Part shown: in pieces, positions 36,787 through 44,940 of the stretch
How positions within the stretch are numbered: the stretch's first letter is position 1
Layout: each line of letters begins with the position of its first letter
DNA from: CAZHVS01 sp964536015
GTDB taxonomy: Bacteria > Bacteroidota > Ignavibacteria > Ignavibacteriales > Ignavibacteriaceae
Direction: 5' to 3'
Length of the DNA: 64,000 nucleotides
Assembly: GCA_964536015.1 (NCBI GenBank)
Contig: CAZHVS010000009.1
Location: 62,001-126,000, forward strand
Notes under the pieces: model-generated
Told to the model about the DNA's origin: nothing
Seen by the model: only the letters and a program-made list of their open reading frames with translations
The model's database searches: none
Translations under genes and position numbers: made by a program

Positions 36787-36792
36787 TTTTAA

Positions 36793-36823
36793 AATAAAAG
36801 AGGCTGCCTTTTTAGACAGCCTC
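36793..36823 (-). terminator. Terminator between convergent genes
   Basis: GAGGCTG (36800-36806) pairs with CAGCCTC (36817-36823), loop of 10. A T-rich tract follows only on the minus strand, 22 bp after the stop of the small membrane protein gene; it may act in both directions. Confidence 0.75.
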
Positions 36824-36844
36824 ATCCTCGACTAATTTCATCTT

Positions 36845-37318
36845 CTATCTTGTAATAAAATTTAATTTGTTTAATCTTTCATTTTCTGACGCATACCTGT
36901 CTAACAAATTCTTTGGCTTGGAATTAAATAAGCTGTAATCCTGTACAGCAGGTTTGTAAAAAGCTCGTTCAGGGTTGTTTCCAGATTCAAATTTTCTCAT
37001 TTCATCCTGTTGATTATTAATAATCTTAAATCTTTCTTTTTGGTATCTTTTTGATTTAATTCCTGTTTGAGAATTTCTCTGTGGAATAAAAAATTCTTGT
37101 TCTCTAAGTATAGGAGAAGAAACCTGTTTTGGAATTGAATGATGAGTAATTCTTGCAAGGTTCCTATAACTAACTGCTGTTGGAACTTTTACTAATTGCG
37201 GCTTTGGTTCACTCATTTTGCTTTTAACTTTATAAGCAATATAAGAACCAATTATAATTACTGTCGCTGCTATTGTGAAGACAAGTAAAGCTAATTTTAT
37301 GATCGGTATTAATTCCAT
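36845..37318 (-). CDS. Hypothetical single-pass membrane protein
   Basis: A 157-residue protein. The start at 37318 (MELIPIIKLALLVFTIA...) is preferred over an upstream ATG because AGGAAAT lies just before it and it opens directly with a membrane helix (residues 3-27). The rest is basic and hydrophilic (SYRNLARITHHSIPKQ; NPERAFYKPAVQDYSLF), probably cytoplasmic. No domain is recognised. It is monocistronic and divergent from the HU gene. Confidence 0.7.
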   Translation of the reverse strand: MELIPIIKLALLVFTIAATVIIIGSYIAYKVKSKMSEPKPQLVKVPTAVSYRNLARITHHSIPKQVSSPILREQEFFIPQRNSQTGIKSKRYQKERFKIINNQQDEMRKFESGNNPERAFYKPAVQDYSLFNSKPKNLLDRYASENERLNKLNFITR

Positions 37319-37487
37319 TTTTCTATTTCCTGTTAATAAATCTGTATATAATACACCAACTAATGTGCCACTGAATTTTGAAGAAAAACATAAATTTTCT
37401 CCTGTCATCTTCGGATATATTTGAGATTCTTGTCCATTTTGAGACAAATAAACAGTGAATTAAAATATTTGCAGAATTTAATTTTTC

Positions 37488-37518
37488 TTGGTAATCCACT
37501 TAATATTTAATATCTTTA
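37488..37518 (+). promoter_or_regulatory. Bacteroidetes-type promoter of the HU gene
   Basis: TTG (37488-37490), 20-bp spacer, TATCTTTA (37511-37518), one mismatch from TAnnTTTG. The predicted start site is about 43 bp before the ATG. Confidence 0.5.
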
Positions 37519-37567
37519 AGTAGTTGATTTTTAAGAACTTAGTAGTTCTATTCCAGGAGATTAAAAA

Positions 37568-37858
37568 ATGACAAAAGCAGATATAGTTGATAAAGTTGCT
37601 TTGGGGACAGGAATCACAAAACTTGAAACAGAAGCAGTAATTGAAGGCTTCTTCAATAGTGTTATTGAAGCTTTAAAAACTGGCAATGGAATTGAGATCC
37701 GTGGATTTGGGACATTTAAAGTCAGAAAAAGAAAAGCACGATGGGCACGAAATCCAAAATCTGGCGAAAAAGTCTTTGTTCCAGACCATTATGTGCCGGC
37801 ATTTAAGTTCTCTAAAGATTTTAAATCCCTTGTTGCTCAGGGAATGTCTTCAAAATAA
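37568..37858 (+). CDS. HU/IHF-family DNA-binding protein
   Basis: A 96-residue histone-like protein: MTKADIVDKVALGTGIT, EIRGFGTFKVRKRKARWARNPKSGEKV and VPAFKFSKDFK are the family core. The usual GRNP of the beta arm is ARNP. CCAGGAG precedes the ATG at a good spacing. It organises the nucleoid or serves as an architectural factor; HU and IHF cannot be separated by sequence alone. A zinc-ribbon/TPR gene follows 11 bp later and may be co-transcribed. Confidence 0.95.
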   Translation: MTKADIVDKVALGTGITKLETEAVIEGFFNSVIEALKTGNGIEIRGFGTFKVRKRKARWARNPKSGEKVFVPDHYVPAFKFSKDFKSLVAQGMSSK

Positions 37859-37869
37859 ATGGAATTTAA

Positions 37870-38748
37870 GTGATAGAATATTGTCCTAATTGTAAAAAAA
37901 AACTTTATAAAGAATTTAAATTTTGTCCTGAATGTGGAATTGAAATTCAAGATTCACCTTCAAATAAAGTTGAATTAATAATTTGTCCTGTTTGTGGTGA
38001 AGAAAATGATTCAGGAAATAGTACTTGTATAAGTTGTGGAGCTTTGATCAATAAAATCTCTGCTAATGTTATTGAGAAAGAAAGTATTAAGCCCAAAAAA
38101 GAATCGATTCCAGCTAAAGAAAAAAGGAAGAGCAATAAAAGAAAAAGCCAAGAAGAAGTAAAACCTGATTTGAAAAATGTTAGCAAAACTACTTCTATCA
38201 GGAACAGAGATATTCTGTTTATTTTTGCAGGAGTTTTTTTAGTCGTTTTAATAGTTCTCTATTTTTCAGGTGTTTTTGAAACACCGACAGTTGTTCAGAA
38301 TCCTGGAAACAATCAAGATATGATGAATCAGGGAGCTAATTTATCGGCATTGAATGAGATTAATGAATTTGAAAAATTGGTAGAGTCTAATCCATCCAAT
38401 TTTGATAATGTCCTAAAATTAGCTCATCTTTATAACGATAATGGTTTTTTTGATAAAGCTATTGAACGCTATAAGCAGTATTTGAAATCAAATGCCAAGA
38501 ATACTGATGCAATAATTGATCTTGGAGTTTGTTATTTTGAATTGAAACAATATGATGTCGCAGATTCAATTATGCAATCTGCTATAAAAATTAAACCAGA
38601 TCATCAAATTGGATTATATAATCTTGGAATAGTAAATTTATCTAAAGGTGATCTTGAAAAATCGAAACAATGGTTTAACAAAGCAATTGATGTAGACCCG
38701 AATAGCGAGTTTGCATTAAAAGCAAAAAAATTATTAGAATCACATTAA
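37870..38748 (+). CDS. Zinc-ribbon and TPR-repeat membrane protein
   Basis: A 292-residue protein with a GTG start (GGA seven bases upstream). Two CxxC zinc-ribbon pairs lie at the N-terminus (CPNCKKKLYKEFKFCPECG; CPVCGEENDSGNSTCISCG), then a lysine-rich linker, one membrane helix (about residues 113-135), and three to four TPRs (about 155-290; NGFFDKAIERYKQYLKSN, IGLYNLGIVNLSKGDLEKS). Topology suggests cytoplasmic ribbons and extracytoplasmic TPRs. TPRs mediate protein contacts; partners are unknown. Confidence 0.85.
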   Translation: MIEYCPNCKKKLYKEFKFCPECGIEIQDSPSNKVELIICPVCGEENDSGNSTCISCGALINKISANVIEKESIKPKKESIPAKEKRKSNKRKSQEEVKPDLKNVSKTTSIRNRDILFIFAGVFLVVLIVLYFSGVFETPTVVQNPGNNQDMMNQGANLSALNEINEFEKLVESNPSNFDNVLKLAHLYNDNGFFDKAIERYKQYLKSNAKNTDAIIDLGVCYFELKQYDVADSIMQSAIKIKPDHQIGLYNLGIVNLSKGDLEKSKQWFNKAIDVDPNSEFALKAKKLLESH

Positions 38749-38772
38749 TTAAAAATAAAACACGGAGGCGAA

Positions 38773-38868
38773 ATGCCCTGCGGACGCAAACGCAAAAGAC
38801 ATAAAATGTCTACTCATAAAAGAAAGAAAAGATTAAGAAAGAATAGACATAAAAAGAAATTAAGATAG
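38773..38868 (+). CDS. AURKAIP1/COX24-domain mini protein
   Basis: A 31-residue, extremely basic protein starting MPCGRKRKRHKMSTHKRKKR and ending KKKLR. It has a strong GGAGG Shine-Dalgarno six bases before the ATG. It matches the tiny AURKAIP1/COX24-type proteins of Bacteroidota, related to a mitochondrial small-subunit ribosomal protein, and is probably a ribosome-associated component. It lies 44 bp before tRNA-Thr. Genes this short are easily missed in automatic annotation. Confidence 0.85.
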   Translation: MPCGRKRKRHKMSTHKRKKRLRKNRHKKKLR

Positions 38869-38912
38869 TAATTTATTAACCGGTTATTCCGTGTAATAAA
38901 ATCTTAATTAAA

Positions 38913-38985
38913 GCCAACTTAGCTTAGCTGGTAGAGCAGCTCATTCGTAATGAGCAGGTCGCCGGTTCGAATCCGGCAGTTGGCT
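38913..38985 (+). tRNA. tRNA-Thr (anticodon CGT)
   Basis: 73-nt cloverleaf. The acceptor stem GCCAACT/AGTTGGC is perfect, the anticodon stem-loop is GCTCA-TTCGTAA-TGAGC, the T arm is GCCGG-TTCGAAT-CCGGC, and the discriminator is T. CCA is not encoded. Confidence 0.95.
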
Positions 38986-38989
38986 CTAT

Positions 38990-39021
38990 AGTCTTCATCA
39001 ATTGGTTTGAAGATTTTTTTT
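38990..39021 (+). terminator. Terminator after tRNA-Thr
   Basis: TCTTCA (38992-38997) pairs with TGAAGA (39008-39013), with an A/G-T/T extension, followed by a seven-T run. Confidence 0.75.
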
Positions 39022-39045
39022 ATTTTTTAAAAGGTGAATAACATC

Positions 39046-41598
39046 ATGAAAAAATTGCTCTTCATTTATCTTTTATTTTTCTCTCAGTTTATTAACGCTC
39101 AGCTTGAATACAAAGAAAGTAAAACAACATTTTCTCCTTGGCTTACAACAACATCTGATCTTAACACAGTAGGCATTTTCATTAAGTTTCAGGGCGAGTC
39201 TGAATTTTCTTCGCAGCGTTCTAACTATGAAACAATGTTTAATAGTCTTTCTTCTTCTTCCCTAAAAAGTTACTACAAAGAAGTATCATATAATAAGTTA
39301 AATATTACAACTTATCTTTATCCCGAGTGTCAGCCATCAACAAATCTTTCTTATGTTTTCCCCAAGCCAAGAGGATATTTTCAACCTTATTCATCTTCCA
39401 ATACAATTGGATATTCAGATGTTCGTCAGGCAAGACTTCGTGAACATGAAATTTTAGATTCTGCAGTAAAATATTGTGTAAATCAGATTCCTTCTTCAAT
39501 TAATTTTGATTTTGATAATGACGGCTATGTTGACAATACAGTTTTTATTTTTAAAGGAAGTCCCGGTGCTTGGGGTGATGTTGGTCTGTGGCCTCATAGC
39601 GGAGTTCTTGATACTTATGATTCAAGGATTAATAACAAAAGAGTATATCATTATTCATTGCAATTAGAAACTTATGCATCTGCAAGTGTATTCTGTCATG
39701 AAACTTTCCATGTATTTGGTGCACCGGATCTATATCGTTATTTTACAAGCGGAACTCCTGTAGGTTCCTGGGATATAATGGCAAGCGGTTTTGCTCATAT
39801 GGGTGCTTACATGAAGTACAAATACACAAATAAAAACTGGATTGATACAATTCCTTTAATTACAAAATCAGGGACTTATACTTTAAGTCCTCTTACTTCC
39901 GATACAAATAATTGTTATCGAATTAACTCGCCATATACCGATGATGAGTTTTTTGTACTTGAATATAGAAAACAGACAGGTTTGTACGAATCTTCTTTAC
40001 CCGGTTCAGGTTTGCTGGTTTATCGAATTAACAATCTTGCCGGAGATGGAAATGGAGGTGGGCCGCCGGATGAGATTTATATTTTCAGAAAAGGTGGAAC
40101 TCCAACTGTAACTGGAACGATTTCACAAGCACATTTTTCGTCGGGAGTTGGAAGGACTGCAATAAATGATTTTAATACTGATCCAAGATGTTTTTTATCA
40201 AATGGAAATGCTGGTGGACTTGATATAAGAAATATTGGAACCGCAGGAAATACTATATCGTTTGATGTCGTGATTGTAGATTGCAAAATAACAAGTCCTG
40301 AACCTAATTCTGTTTTTGATAAAGGTCAGTTGGTGAACATTAATGCATCAGCACAGGATTCTGCATTAATCACAAAAGTTGATTTTTTTATTGATAGCGT
40401 ACTTGTTTACACCGATATAAATTATCCTTATTTGTACCAGTGGAATACAACAAACATAAATTATGGCAAGCATAATTTAAAAATAAGAGCAACCAGTTCA
40501 ACTGGAGTATACAAGGAAAACAAAATAGATATTTTTATTTCTGATGGTAATCCAGTGGTGATTGTTACTAATCAACCGGATACGATTAAAGCAGGACTGA
40601 ATGATACAATCATCTATAATATTGAAGCTAAGTCTGTATTTGGAAAAATTGCTTCAGTGAAATATTATGTTGATGGGGTTTTAAAGCAGGTTCAATACAA
40701 TTCTCCTTTTTCATTTCAATTAATTTTAAATGGCTTATCCTTTGGTGAACATAACTTAAATATTGTTTCAACCGATTCTTCAGGGAAAACAGGAAATAAA
40801 ATTTTAACAATTTTGGTAGTTAAATATTTGTTAAAAGAAGATTTTGAGAATCAATGGCCGCCTCAGGGCTGGACTGTAAATTCATTGGTTTATGGCTGGT
40901 ATCAATCATTAAAAGGAGCATACAGCGGAAATAAATGTGCGGCAACAAGAAATTACCATGCAAGCGGTGAGGCAATACTTGTTACTCCATCAATAACAAT
41001 CGAACCAAATACTTCACTTCAGTTTTATTGGTTAGATCGTTCGCTTGATATTACTCAACCCTTAGTTACAGGCCACGATACAACTTATTGTGAAATATCT
41101 GTCGATGGGGGAAACTATTCTATTTTAAAATTATTGTCTTCAGCTTCTGTCGATCCATCATACAGAAAAGAAGAAATAGACTTATCTCAATATGTTAACA
41201 AGAGTGTTAAAATAAGATGGCGAGATGTTAGTGATGAATCTCTTGAAGCTCAGGGAACAGCATTAGATAAGGTGGAAATAATTTCAAATACAATGACGAC
41301 GAACGAAGAATATAATTTTTCATTGCCTTCAAATTTTAAAGTTGAACAAAATTTCCCTAATCCATTTAATCCATCAACTTCAATCAGATTTTATGTTCCT
41401 AAAAAAGAACTTGTCGTTCTTAAAATATATGATGTTCTTGGAAGAGAAATAAAAACTCTGGTTAATGAAATAAAAATTTCCGGTCAGTATGAGGTTAGAT
41501 TTAATTTTGTTGAAAATGGACTATCAAGTGGTGTGTATTTCTATAAATTTTCAGCCGGTAATTATTTAGAAACCCGGAAAATGATTTTACTTAAATAA
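39046..41598 (+). CDS. Secreted M6-like metalloprotease with T9SS sorting domain
   Basis: About 850 residues from ATG 39046; AAGGTG lies 10 bases ahead, and an in-frame GTG at 39034 is less likely. A signal peptide (MKKLLFIYLLFFSQFINA) is followed by a metalloprotease domain to about residue 420. The zinc motif is HETFHVFGAPDLY (first His 218) and GSWDIMASGFAHMG supplies the downstream Met-turn, as in M6/immune-inhibitor-A-like proteases. Two Ig-like segments (about 420-600), a jelly-roll-like domain (LKEDFENQWPPQGWTVNS onward), and a type A T9SS signal (VEQNFPNPFNPSTSIRFY to TRKMILLK) follow. It should be exported to the surface or medium to degrade protein. Confidence 0.9.
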   Translation: MKKLLFIYLLFFSQFINAQLEYKESKTTFSPWLTTTSDLNTVGIFIKFQGESEFSSQRSNYETMFNSLSSSSLKSYYKEVSYNKLNITTYLYPECQPSTNLSYVFPKPRGYFQPYSSSNTIGYSDVRQARLREHEILDSAVKYCVNQIPSSINFDFDNDGYVDNTVFIFKGSPGAWGDVGLWPHSGVLDTYDSRINNKRVYHYSLQLETYASASVFCHETFHVFGAPDLYRYFTSGTPVGSWDIMASGFAHMGAYMKYKYTNKNWIDTIPLITKSGTYTLSPLTSDTNNCYRINSPYTDDEFFVLEYRKQTGLYESSLPGSGLLVYRINNLAGDGNGGGPPDEIYIFRKGGTPTVTGTISQAHFSSGVGRTAINDFNTDPRCFLSNGNAGGLDIRNIGTAGNTISFDVVIVDCKITSPEPNSVFDKGQLVNINASAQDSALITKVDFFIDSVLVYTDINYPYLYQWNTTNINYGKHNLKIRATSSTGVYKENKIDIFISDGNPVVIVTNQPDTIKAGLNDTIIYNIEAKSVFGKIASVKYYVDGVLKQVQYNSPFSFQLILNGLSFGEHNLNIVSTDSSGKTGNKILTILVVKYLLKEDFENQWPPQGWTVNSLVYGWYQSLKGAYSGNKCAATRNYHASGEAILVTPSITIEPNTSLQFYWLDRSLDITQPLVTGHDTTYCEISVDGGNYSILKLLSSASVDPSYRKEEIDLSQYVNKSVKIRWRDVSDESLEAQGTALDKVEIISNTMTTNEEYNFSLPSNFKVEQNFPNPFNPSTSIRFYVPKKELVVLKIYDVLGREIKTLVNEIKISGQYEVRFNFVENGLSSGVYFYKFSAGNYLETRKMILLK

Positions 41599-41608
41599 AA
41601 AATTTTTA

Positions 41609-41638
41609 TTGACTTATTTAAAAAAATTTCTAATTTTC
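41609..41638 (+). promoter_or_regulatory. Candidate promoter of a small RNA
   Basis: TTGACT (41609-41614) and TAATTTTC (41631-41638) lie 10 bp or more after the protease stop. They fit either a sigma-70-like -35/-10 pair with a 16-bp spacer or the Bacteroidetes form TTG-N19-TAnnTTTG with one mismatch. Confidence 0.45.
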
Positions 41639-41639
41639 T

Positions 41640-41724
41640 GGTAGGAAAATATTTTATATTTTCCTAACTGAGGGCAGCCTTTATGGCCACGCAGAGACTG
41701 AACCCGCGGTCTCTGCTTTTTTTT
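41640..41724 (+). ncRNA. Candidate small RNA of about 85 nt
   Basis: Just after the candidate promoter comes a perfect 10-bp hairpin (TAGGAAAATA 41642-41651 with TATTTTCCTA 41657-41666), a G/C-richer single-stranded or weakly paired part (GGGCAGCCTTTATGGCC), and a strong terminator hairpin GCAGAGAC/GTCTCTGC with eight T. It could instead be the 3' UTR of the protease gene. Confidence 0.45.
41691..41724 (+). terminator. Strong Rho-independent terminator
   Basis: GCAGAGAC (41691-41698) pairs with GTCTCTGC (41709-41716), loop of 10, followed by eight T. The T run overlaps the stop codon of the convergent gene. Confidence 0.9.
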
Positions 41725-42259
41725 ATGCTTCTTCTAATTGTTGGTACCAGAATGGTTTTTTGTCTTCTTCTTTGTAAGAATCAAACTTTAAATATGTTTT
41801 TAAAAGTGCTGTTTCTTCTTTATTTAGATAGGGCAGGATGGTTGTTGGTAAGTTTAAAATTTTTTTCGATGATAGAATTTTGTTCAGTTCTTCATCCGAA
41901 ATCAAATCTATTTTTTTTAATTCACCAAATACAAAAAGTAAGTCATAAAGATTAGTTTTACCGTTATCAAATTCTTCAGTTATTTTTTTAGCAAAATCCT
42001 TTAATAAGTCTTGTGAAATCTCATGTATAGAGTACCAGATTTCTTTAACTTTTCTTCTTCCATCGGGCAGTATTTTAGAGGTAAAAAAAAGAAAAAAATC
42101 ACCTCTTTTCATTTCGTTCAATTTACTTAAAAAATCTTCTTTTTTAATTTGAGAGAAATGGAAAAAGATATCGCATTGATAATATAAACTCTTTAGGAAG
42201 CCAAATCCTTTTTCGTCAATTTTTTTAACGCGACAAAAATCAAGTGGTTCTGAATTCAT
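41723..42259 (-). CDS. Cold-shock-domain-like protein
   Basis: A 178-residue protein. The N-terminal 70 residues resemble a cold-shock OB fold, with VKKIDEKGFGFLKSLYY and DIFFHFSQIKKEDF corresponding to the RNP1-like and RNP2-like strands. The C-terminal 100 residues are helical and charged with no recognised domain. It probably binds RNA or single-stranded DNA. The stop overlaps the terminator T run of the convergent unit. TATATTTG on the minus strand at 42280-42273 would give a leader of only several bases. Confidence 0.7.
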   Translation of the reverse strand: MNSEPLDFCRVKKIDEKGFGFLKSLYYQCDIFFHFSQIKKEDFLSKLNEMKRGDFFLFFTSKILPDGRRKVKEIWYSIHEISQDLLKDFAKKITEEFDNGKTNLYDLLFVFGELKKIDLISDEELNKILSSKKILNLPTTILPYLNKEETALLKTYLKFDSYKEEDKKPFWYQQLEEA

Positions 42260-42349
42260 TTTTTCCTTTTTGCAAATATAACTTAAACAAGTGTAGATAA
42301 TGAAAAATCATTTACAGTAATTAAATTTGCGTAAAAAAAATAGAATTTT

Positions 42350-42553
42350 ATGGAGTGCAAAAAAAACAACAATAAATCAAATTGTAACTGTAGTTATGAA
42401 TCTTGTTCAAGGAAGGGAATTTGCTGCGATTGTGTTAAATATCATTTAAGTAATAGGGAACTTCCTGCATGTTTTTTCCCTGATAAATATGAACGAACTT
42501 ATGATCGTTCGTTTGAACTATTTGCAAAGTTGGTCAACCAAAAATTAGTATAA
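42350..42553 (+). CDS. Small cysteine-rich protein (DUF6485-like)
   Basis: A 67-residue protein with a dense N-terminal cysteine set (C3, NCNCSYESCSRKGICCDC) and the conserved end ELPACFFPDKYERTYDRSFE, as in DUF6485 small proteins of anaerobes. It probably binds a metal or iron-sulphur cluster; its role is unknown. TAAATTTG (42322-42329) lies 20 bp before the ATG as a possible -7 box. It is monocistronic and divergent from the cold-shock-like gene. Confidence 0.8.
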   Translation: MECKKNNNKSNCNCSYESCSRKGICCDCVKYHLSNRELPACFFPDKYERTYDRSFELFAKLVNQKLV

Positions 42554-42571
42554 TATTAAAGCAAGATAAGT

Positions 42572-42579
42572 TAATTTTG
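42572..42579 (+). promoter_or_regulatory. Possible -7 box for the tRNA-Arg/AlaX unit
   Basis: TAATTTTG matches TAnnTTTG and would start transcription about 11 bp before tRNA-Arg. No TTG at the expected -33 position. Confidence 0.4.
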
Positions 42580-42596
42580 TTATGACATTTTTAACA

Positions 42597-42668
42597 GCCT
42601 CCATAGCTCAACGGATAGAGCACTGGTCTCCGGAGCCAGGGATGCAAGTTCGATTCTTGCTGGGGGTA
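42597..42668 (+). tRNA. tRNA-Arg (anticodon CCG)
   Basis: 72-nt cloverleaf. The acceptor stem GCCTCCA/TGGGGGT has two G-T wobbles, the anticodon stem-loop is CTGGT-CTCCGGA-GCCAG, the T arm is GCAAG-TTCGATT-CTTGC, and the discriminator is A. CCA is not encoded. The ATG of the next gene begins 2 nt after the tRNA. Confidence 0.93.
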
Positions 42669-42670
42669 CT

Positions 42671-43114
42671 ATGAATATAAATCCTAAAAATTACGATCCT
42701 AAAATGCATTCTGCTGAACATATTCTTAACCAGACAATGGTAAGAATGTTTAATTGCGGAAGAGCTTTTAGTGCTCATATAGAAAAGAAAAAATCCAAGT
42801 GCGATTATAACATTGATCGAAATCTTACTGAAGAAGAAATTGTAGAAATTGAAAATCGTGTTAATAACATTATTGAAATGAATCTTGATGTAAGAGAATC
42901 TTTTATCAGCCGCTCCGAAGGTGAAACAAGATTCAATTTATCAAAATTGCCAGAAGAAGCTGGTGATACTTTACGAATTATTACTATTGGAGATTACGAT
43001 GCTTGTCCTTGCAGCGGAGTTCATGTAAACAATACATCGGAGATTGGAAAATTTAAAATAATTTCTACAAGTAACGATAACGGTTTTCTCAGGCTGCGTT
43101 TTAAGCTCGAATAA
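42671..43114 (+). CDS. AlaX-like trans-editing protein (tRNA_SAD domain)
   Basis: A 147-residue stand-alone editing domain of the Thr/Ala-tRNA synthetase second-additional-domain family. Zinc ligands are visible as HSAEHIL (H13, H17) and CPCSGVH (C112, H118). Relatives hydrolyse mischarged Ser- or Gly-tRNA-Ala; specificity cannot be assigned here. The ATG is 2 nt after tRNA-Arg, so after tRNA processing the message would be leaderless; the only purine-rich stretch ahead of it is the tRNA acceptor strand TGGGGGT. A later ATG (42704, just before the HxxxH) has no Shine-Dalgarno. Confidence 0.88.
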   Translation: MNINPKNYDPKMHSAEHILNQTMVRMFNCGRAFSAHIEKKKSKCDYNIDRNLTEEEIVEIENRVNNIIEMNLDVRESFISRSEGETRFNLSKLPEEAGDTLRIITIGDYDACPCSGVHVNNTSEIGKFKIISTSNDNGFLRLRFKLE

Positions 43115-43136
43115 ATTTAAGATAATAATTAAATAA

Positions 43137-43382
43137 ATGGAACTTCCGAAAATTATAGAACTAAGTACAATTGTTTTTTTAGGGTTGATTGTTTTATATA
43201 TCATTATCAACTTTATGATAGCACGATTTAAAAAAAACAAAAAAGGAATTATTTCTCAAACAAGAGAACTAAGTGGGGGAGTTGTTAAACCTAAAGCCGT
43301 TTCAGGTCAGCATAGAATAACTTCAAAAAAGAAAACTACAGAAAAAATTAATGGTTCTAACAGGATGAAAATCATAAAATGA
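43137..43382 (+). CDS. Hypothetical small membrane protein
   Basis: An 81-residue protein with one membrane helix (about residues 10-30, IVFLGLIVLYIIINFMIA) and a strongly basic C-terminal tail (ending KKKTTEKINGSNRMKIIK). No domain is recognised. It is 22 bp after the AlaX-like gene and 28 bp before the rRNA methyltransferase gene on the same strand, so probably part of the same transcript. Confidence 0.65.
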   Translation: MELPKIIELSTIVFLGLIVLYIIINFMIARFKKNKKGIISQTRELSGGVVKPKAVSGQHRITSKKKTTEKINGSNRMKIIK

Positions 43383-43410
43383 TTTTTACAATTAATTCAC
43401 AATATTAATT

Positions 43411-44613
43411 ATGAAATTTTATCCAAACCTTTTACAGGCTGTTGTTGATGCTTTAAAATCAATTTTTGCAGAAAAGAAATATGCCGACCTTGTAATAGAA
43501 AATATACTAAAGACAAATAAAAAATGGGGAAGCAATGACCGCCGCTTTATTGCAGAAACCACTTATGATATTGTAAGATGGTGGAGATTACTGTGGGAAG
43601 TGCAGAATACACCAATTATTCTTACCGATATTGAACTAAAAAAAATAGTTCAGGCTTACTTCATACTAATTAAAAACACAAGTGAGTTGTTTATTCACGA
43701 CTTCCCGATTGATAAAATAAAAAATAATTTTGAACGCTTTAAAAATAATCGTGCAATTATTCAGTCAATCCCCGATTGGCTTGATGAACTATGCTTTAAT
43801 GAACTTGGTGAACAATGGGAAAAAGAAATTACTGCACTTAATTCTTTAGCAAAAGTCGTTTTAAGAGTCAACACAATTAAAGTAAGTAAATTAAAGTTGC
43901 AACAGTTGTTAAAGAATGAAGGAATTGACACCTATTCTCTTGATTGGTCACCTGATGCGCTGGTTCTTGAAAAAAGACAAAATGTGTTTAAAACAGGCTA
44001 TTACAAACAAGGATTTTTTGAAATCCAGGATGCAGTATCTCAGTTAGTAACTCCATTTCTTGAACCGCAAAATACAGCAAGAATTGTTGATGCCTGTGCC
44101 GGTGGAGGTGGAAAATCTTTGCACATAGCCTCGCTTGTAAAAAACAAAGGAAAAATTATTTCTCTCGATACTGAAGAATGGAAACTTGAAAATTTACAAA
44201 AGAGAGCAAGAAGAAATTCAGTTTCAAATATTGAGACAAGAGTGATTGATTCAAGTAAAGTTATAAAAAAACTGAAAAACTCTGCCGACAGGCTTTTACT
44301 TGATGTGCCTTGTTCGGGACTTGGTGTTTTAAGAAGAAATCCTGATGCTAAATGGAAGCTGAGCATTGAAACAATTAACAATTTGAAAATAACCCAGAAA
44401 AAAATTCTTGATCAATATTGTGGTATTGTTAAGCCCGGCGGTATTCTGGTTTATTCAACTTGCAGTATACTTCCTTCTGAAAACCAGCTTCAGGTTCAAA
44501 GATTTATTGATATGAATCAATTGAATTACGAACTTATTGAAGAAAAAACTTTTCTTCCATCAGAGACAGGATTTGATGGATTTTATATGGCTAAAATTAT
44601 TCGTAAAAATTAA
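43411..44613 (+). CDS. RsmB/NOP-family RNA m5C methyltransferase
   Basis: A 400-residue protein with an N-terminal helical region (YADLVIENILKTNKKWGSND) and a C-terminal SAM-dependent catalytic domain. Motif I is VDACAGGGGKSLHIAS, motif IV is LDVPCSGLGVLRRNPD (C301) and motif VI is VYSTCSILPSENQ (C351). The two cysteines are those used for release and catalysis in m5C methyltransferases. The likely target is 16S rRNA (RsmB/RsmF-like), but the exact position is not determinable. No terminator follows it clearly. Confidence 0.9.
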   Translation: MKFYPNLLQAVVDALKSIFAEKKYADLVIENILKTNKKWGSNDRRFIAETTYDIVRWWRLLWEVQNTPIILTDIELKKIVQAYFILIKNTSELFIHDFPIDKIKNNFERFKNNRAIIQSIPDWLDELCFNELGEQWEKEITALNSLAKVVLRVNTIKVSKLKLQQLLKNEGIDTYSLDWSPDALVLEKRQNVFKTGYYKQGFFEIQDAVSQLVTPFLEPQNTARIVDACAGGGGKSLHIASLVKNKGKIISLDTEEWKLENLQKRARRNSVSNIETRVIDSSKVIKKLKNSADRLLLDVPCSGLGVLRRNPDAKWKLSIETINNLKITQKKILDQYCGIVKPGGILVYSTCSILPSENQLQVQRFIDMNQLNYELIEEKTFLPSETGFDGFYMAKIIRKN

Positions 44614-44669
44614 TTCTGTAAAATGAGTGCGATGGATATCCTGAAAATTTTCTTTGATTTTTTTACGAA

Positions 44670-44780
44670 GAAGAATTTGTAGGTCGAAGTGAAACTTCGA
44701 CATTACCAAATGGAATATATTTATTTCGTTTACAAACAGGCAGCTTTTCCGCGACTAGAAAGATGATGTTGCTGAAATAA
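44670..44780 (+). pseudogene. Orphan C-terminal tail of a T9SS cargo gene
   Basis: An open frame ends in TLPNGIYLFRLQTGSF then SATRKMMLLK and a stop, the last part of a type A T9SS sorting domain, very similar to the end of the GH10-like protein at 7.8-9.6 kb. No upstream coding region belongs to it. Its final 18 bases begin the first 178-bp direct repeat. It marks a deletion, recombination or gene-remnant junction. A short GTCGAAGT hairpin lies inside the fragment. Confidence 0.75.
44683..44701. repeat. REP-like palindrome
   Basis: GTCGAAGT-gaa-ACTTCGAC, a perfect 8-bp stem with a 3-nt loop, of the kind dispersed in many copies in related genomes. Confidence 0.55.
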
Positions 44781-44940
44781 AACATTGATTTCAACCTCCC
44801 ACTCAAATCCTTTTCCTTGCTAAGGAGATGGATTCAGGGGCAGGTGCGGAACGGAAGTAGGCTTGTCAAGTGAAGACAAGGGCAGGTGCGGTGATAAAGA
44901 TTAGTATGTAGATTATTTAATAGTTATTCACAACCCTTGT
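44763..44940 (+). repeat. 178-bp direct repeat, copy A
   Basis: Identical base for base to 50357-50534. It starts with the last codons of a T9SS sorting domain (ATGATGTTGCTGAAATAA) and continues into non-coding sequence containing two GGGCAGGTGCGG boxes and a CTTGTC/GACAAG hairpin. It has no terminal inverted repeats and no ORF of its own. Confidence 0.95.
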
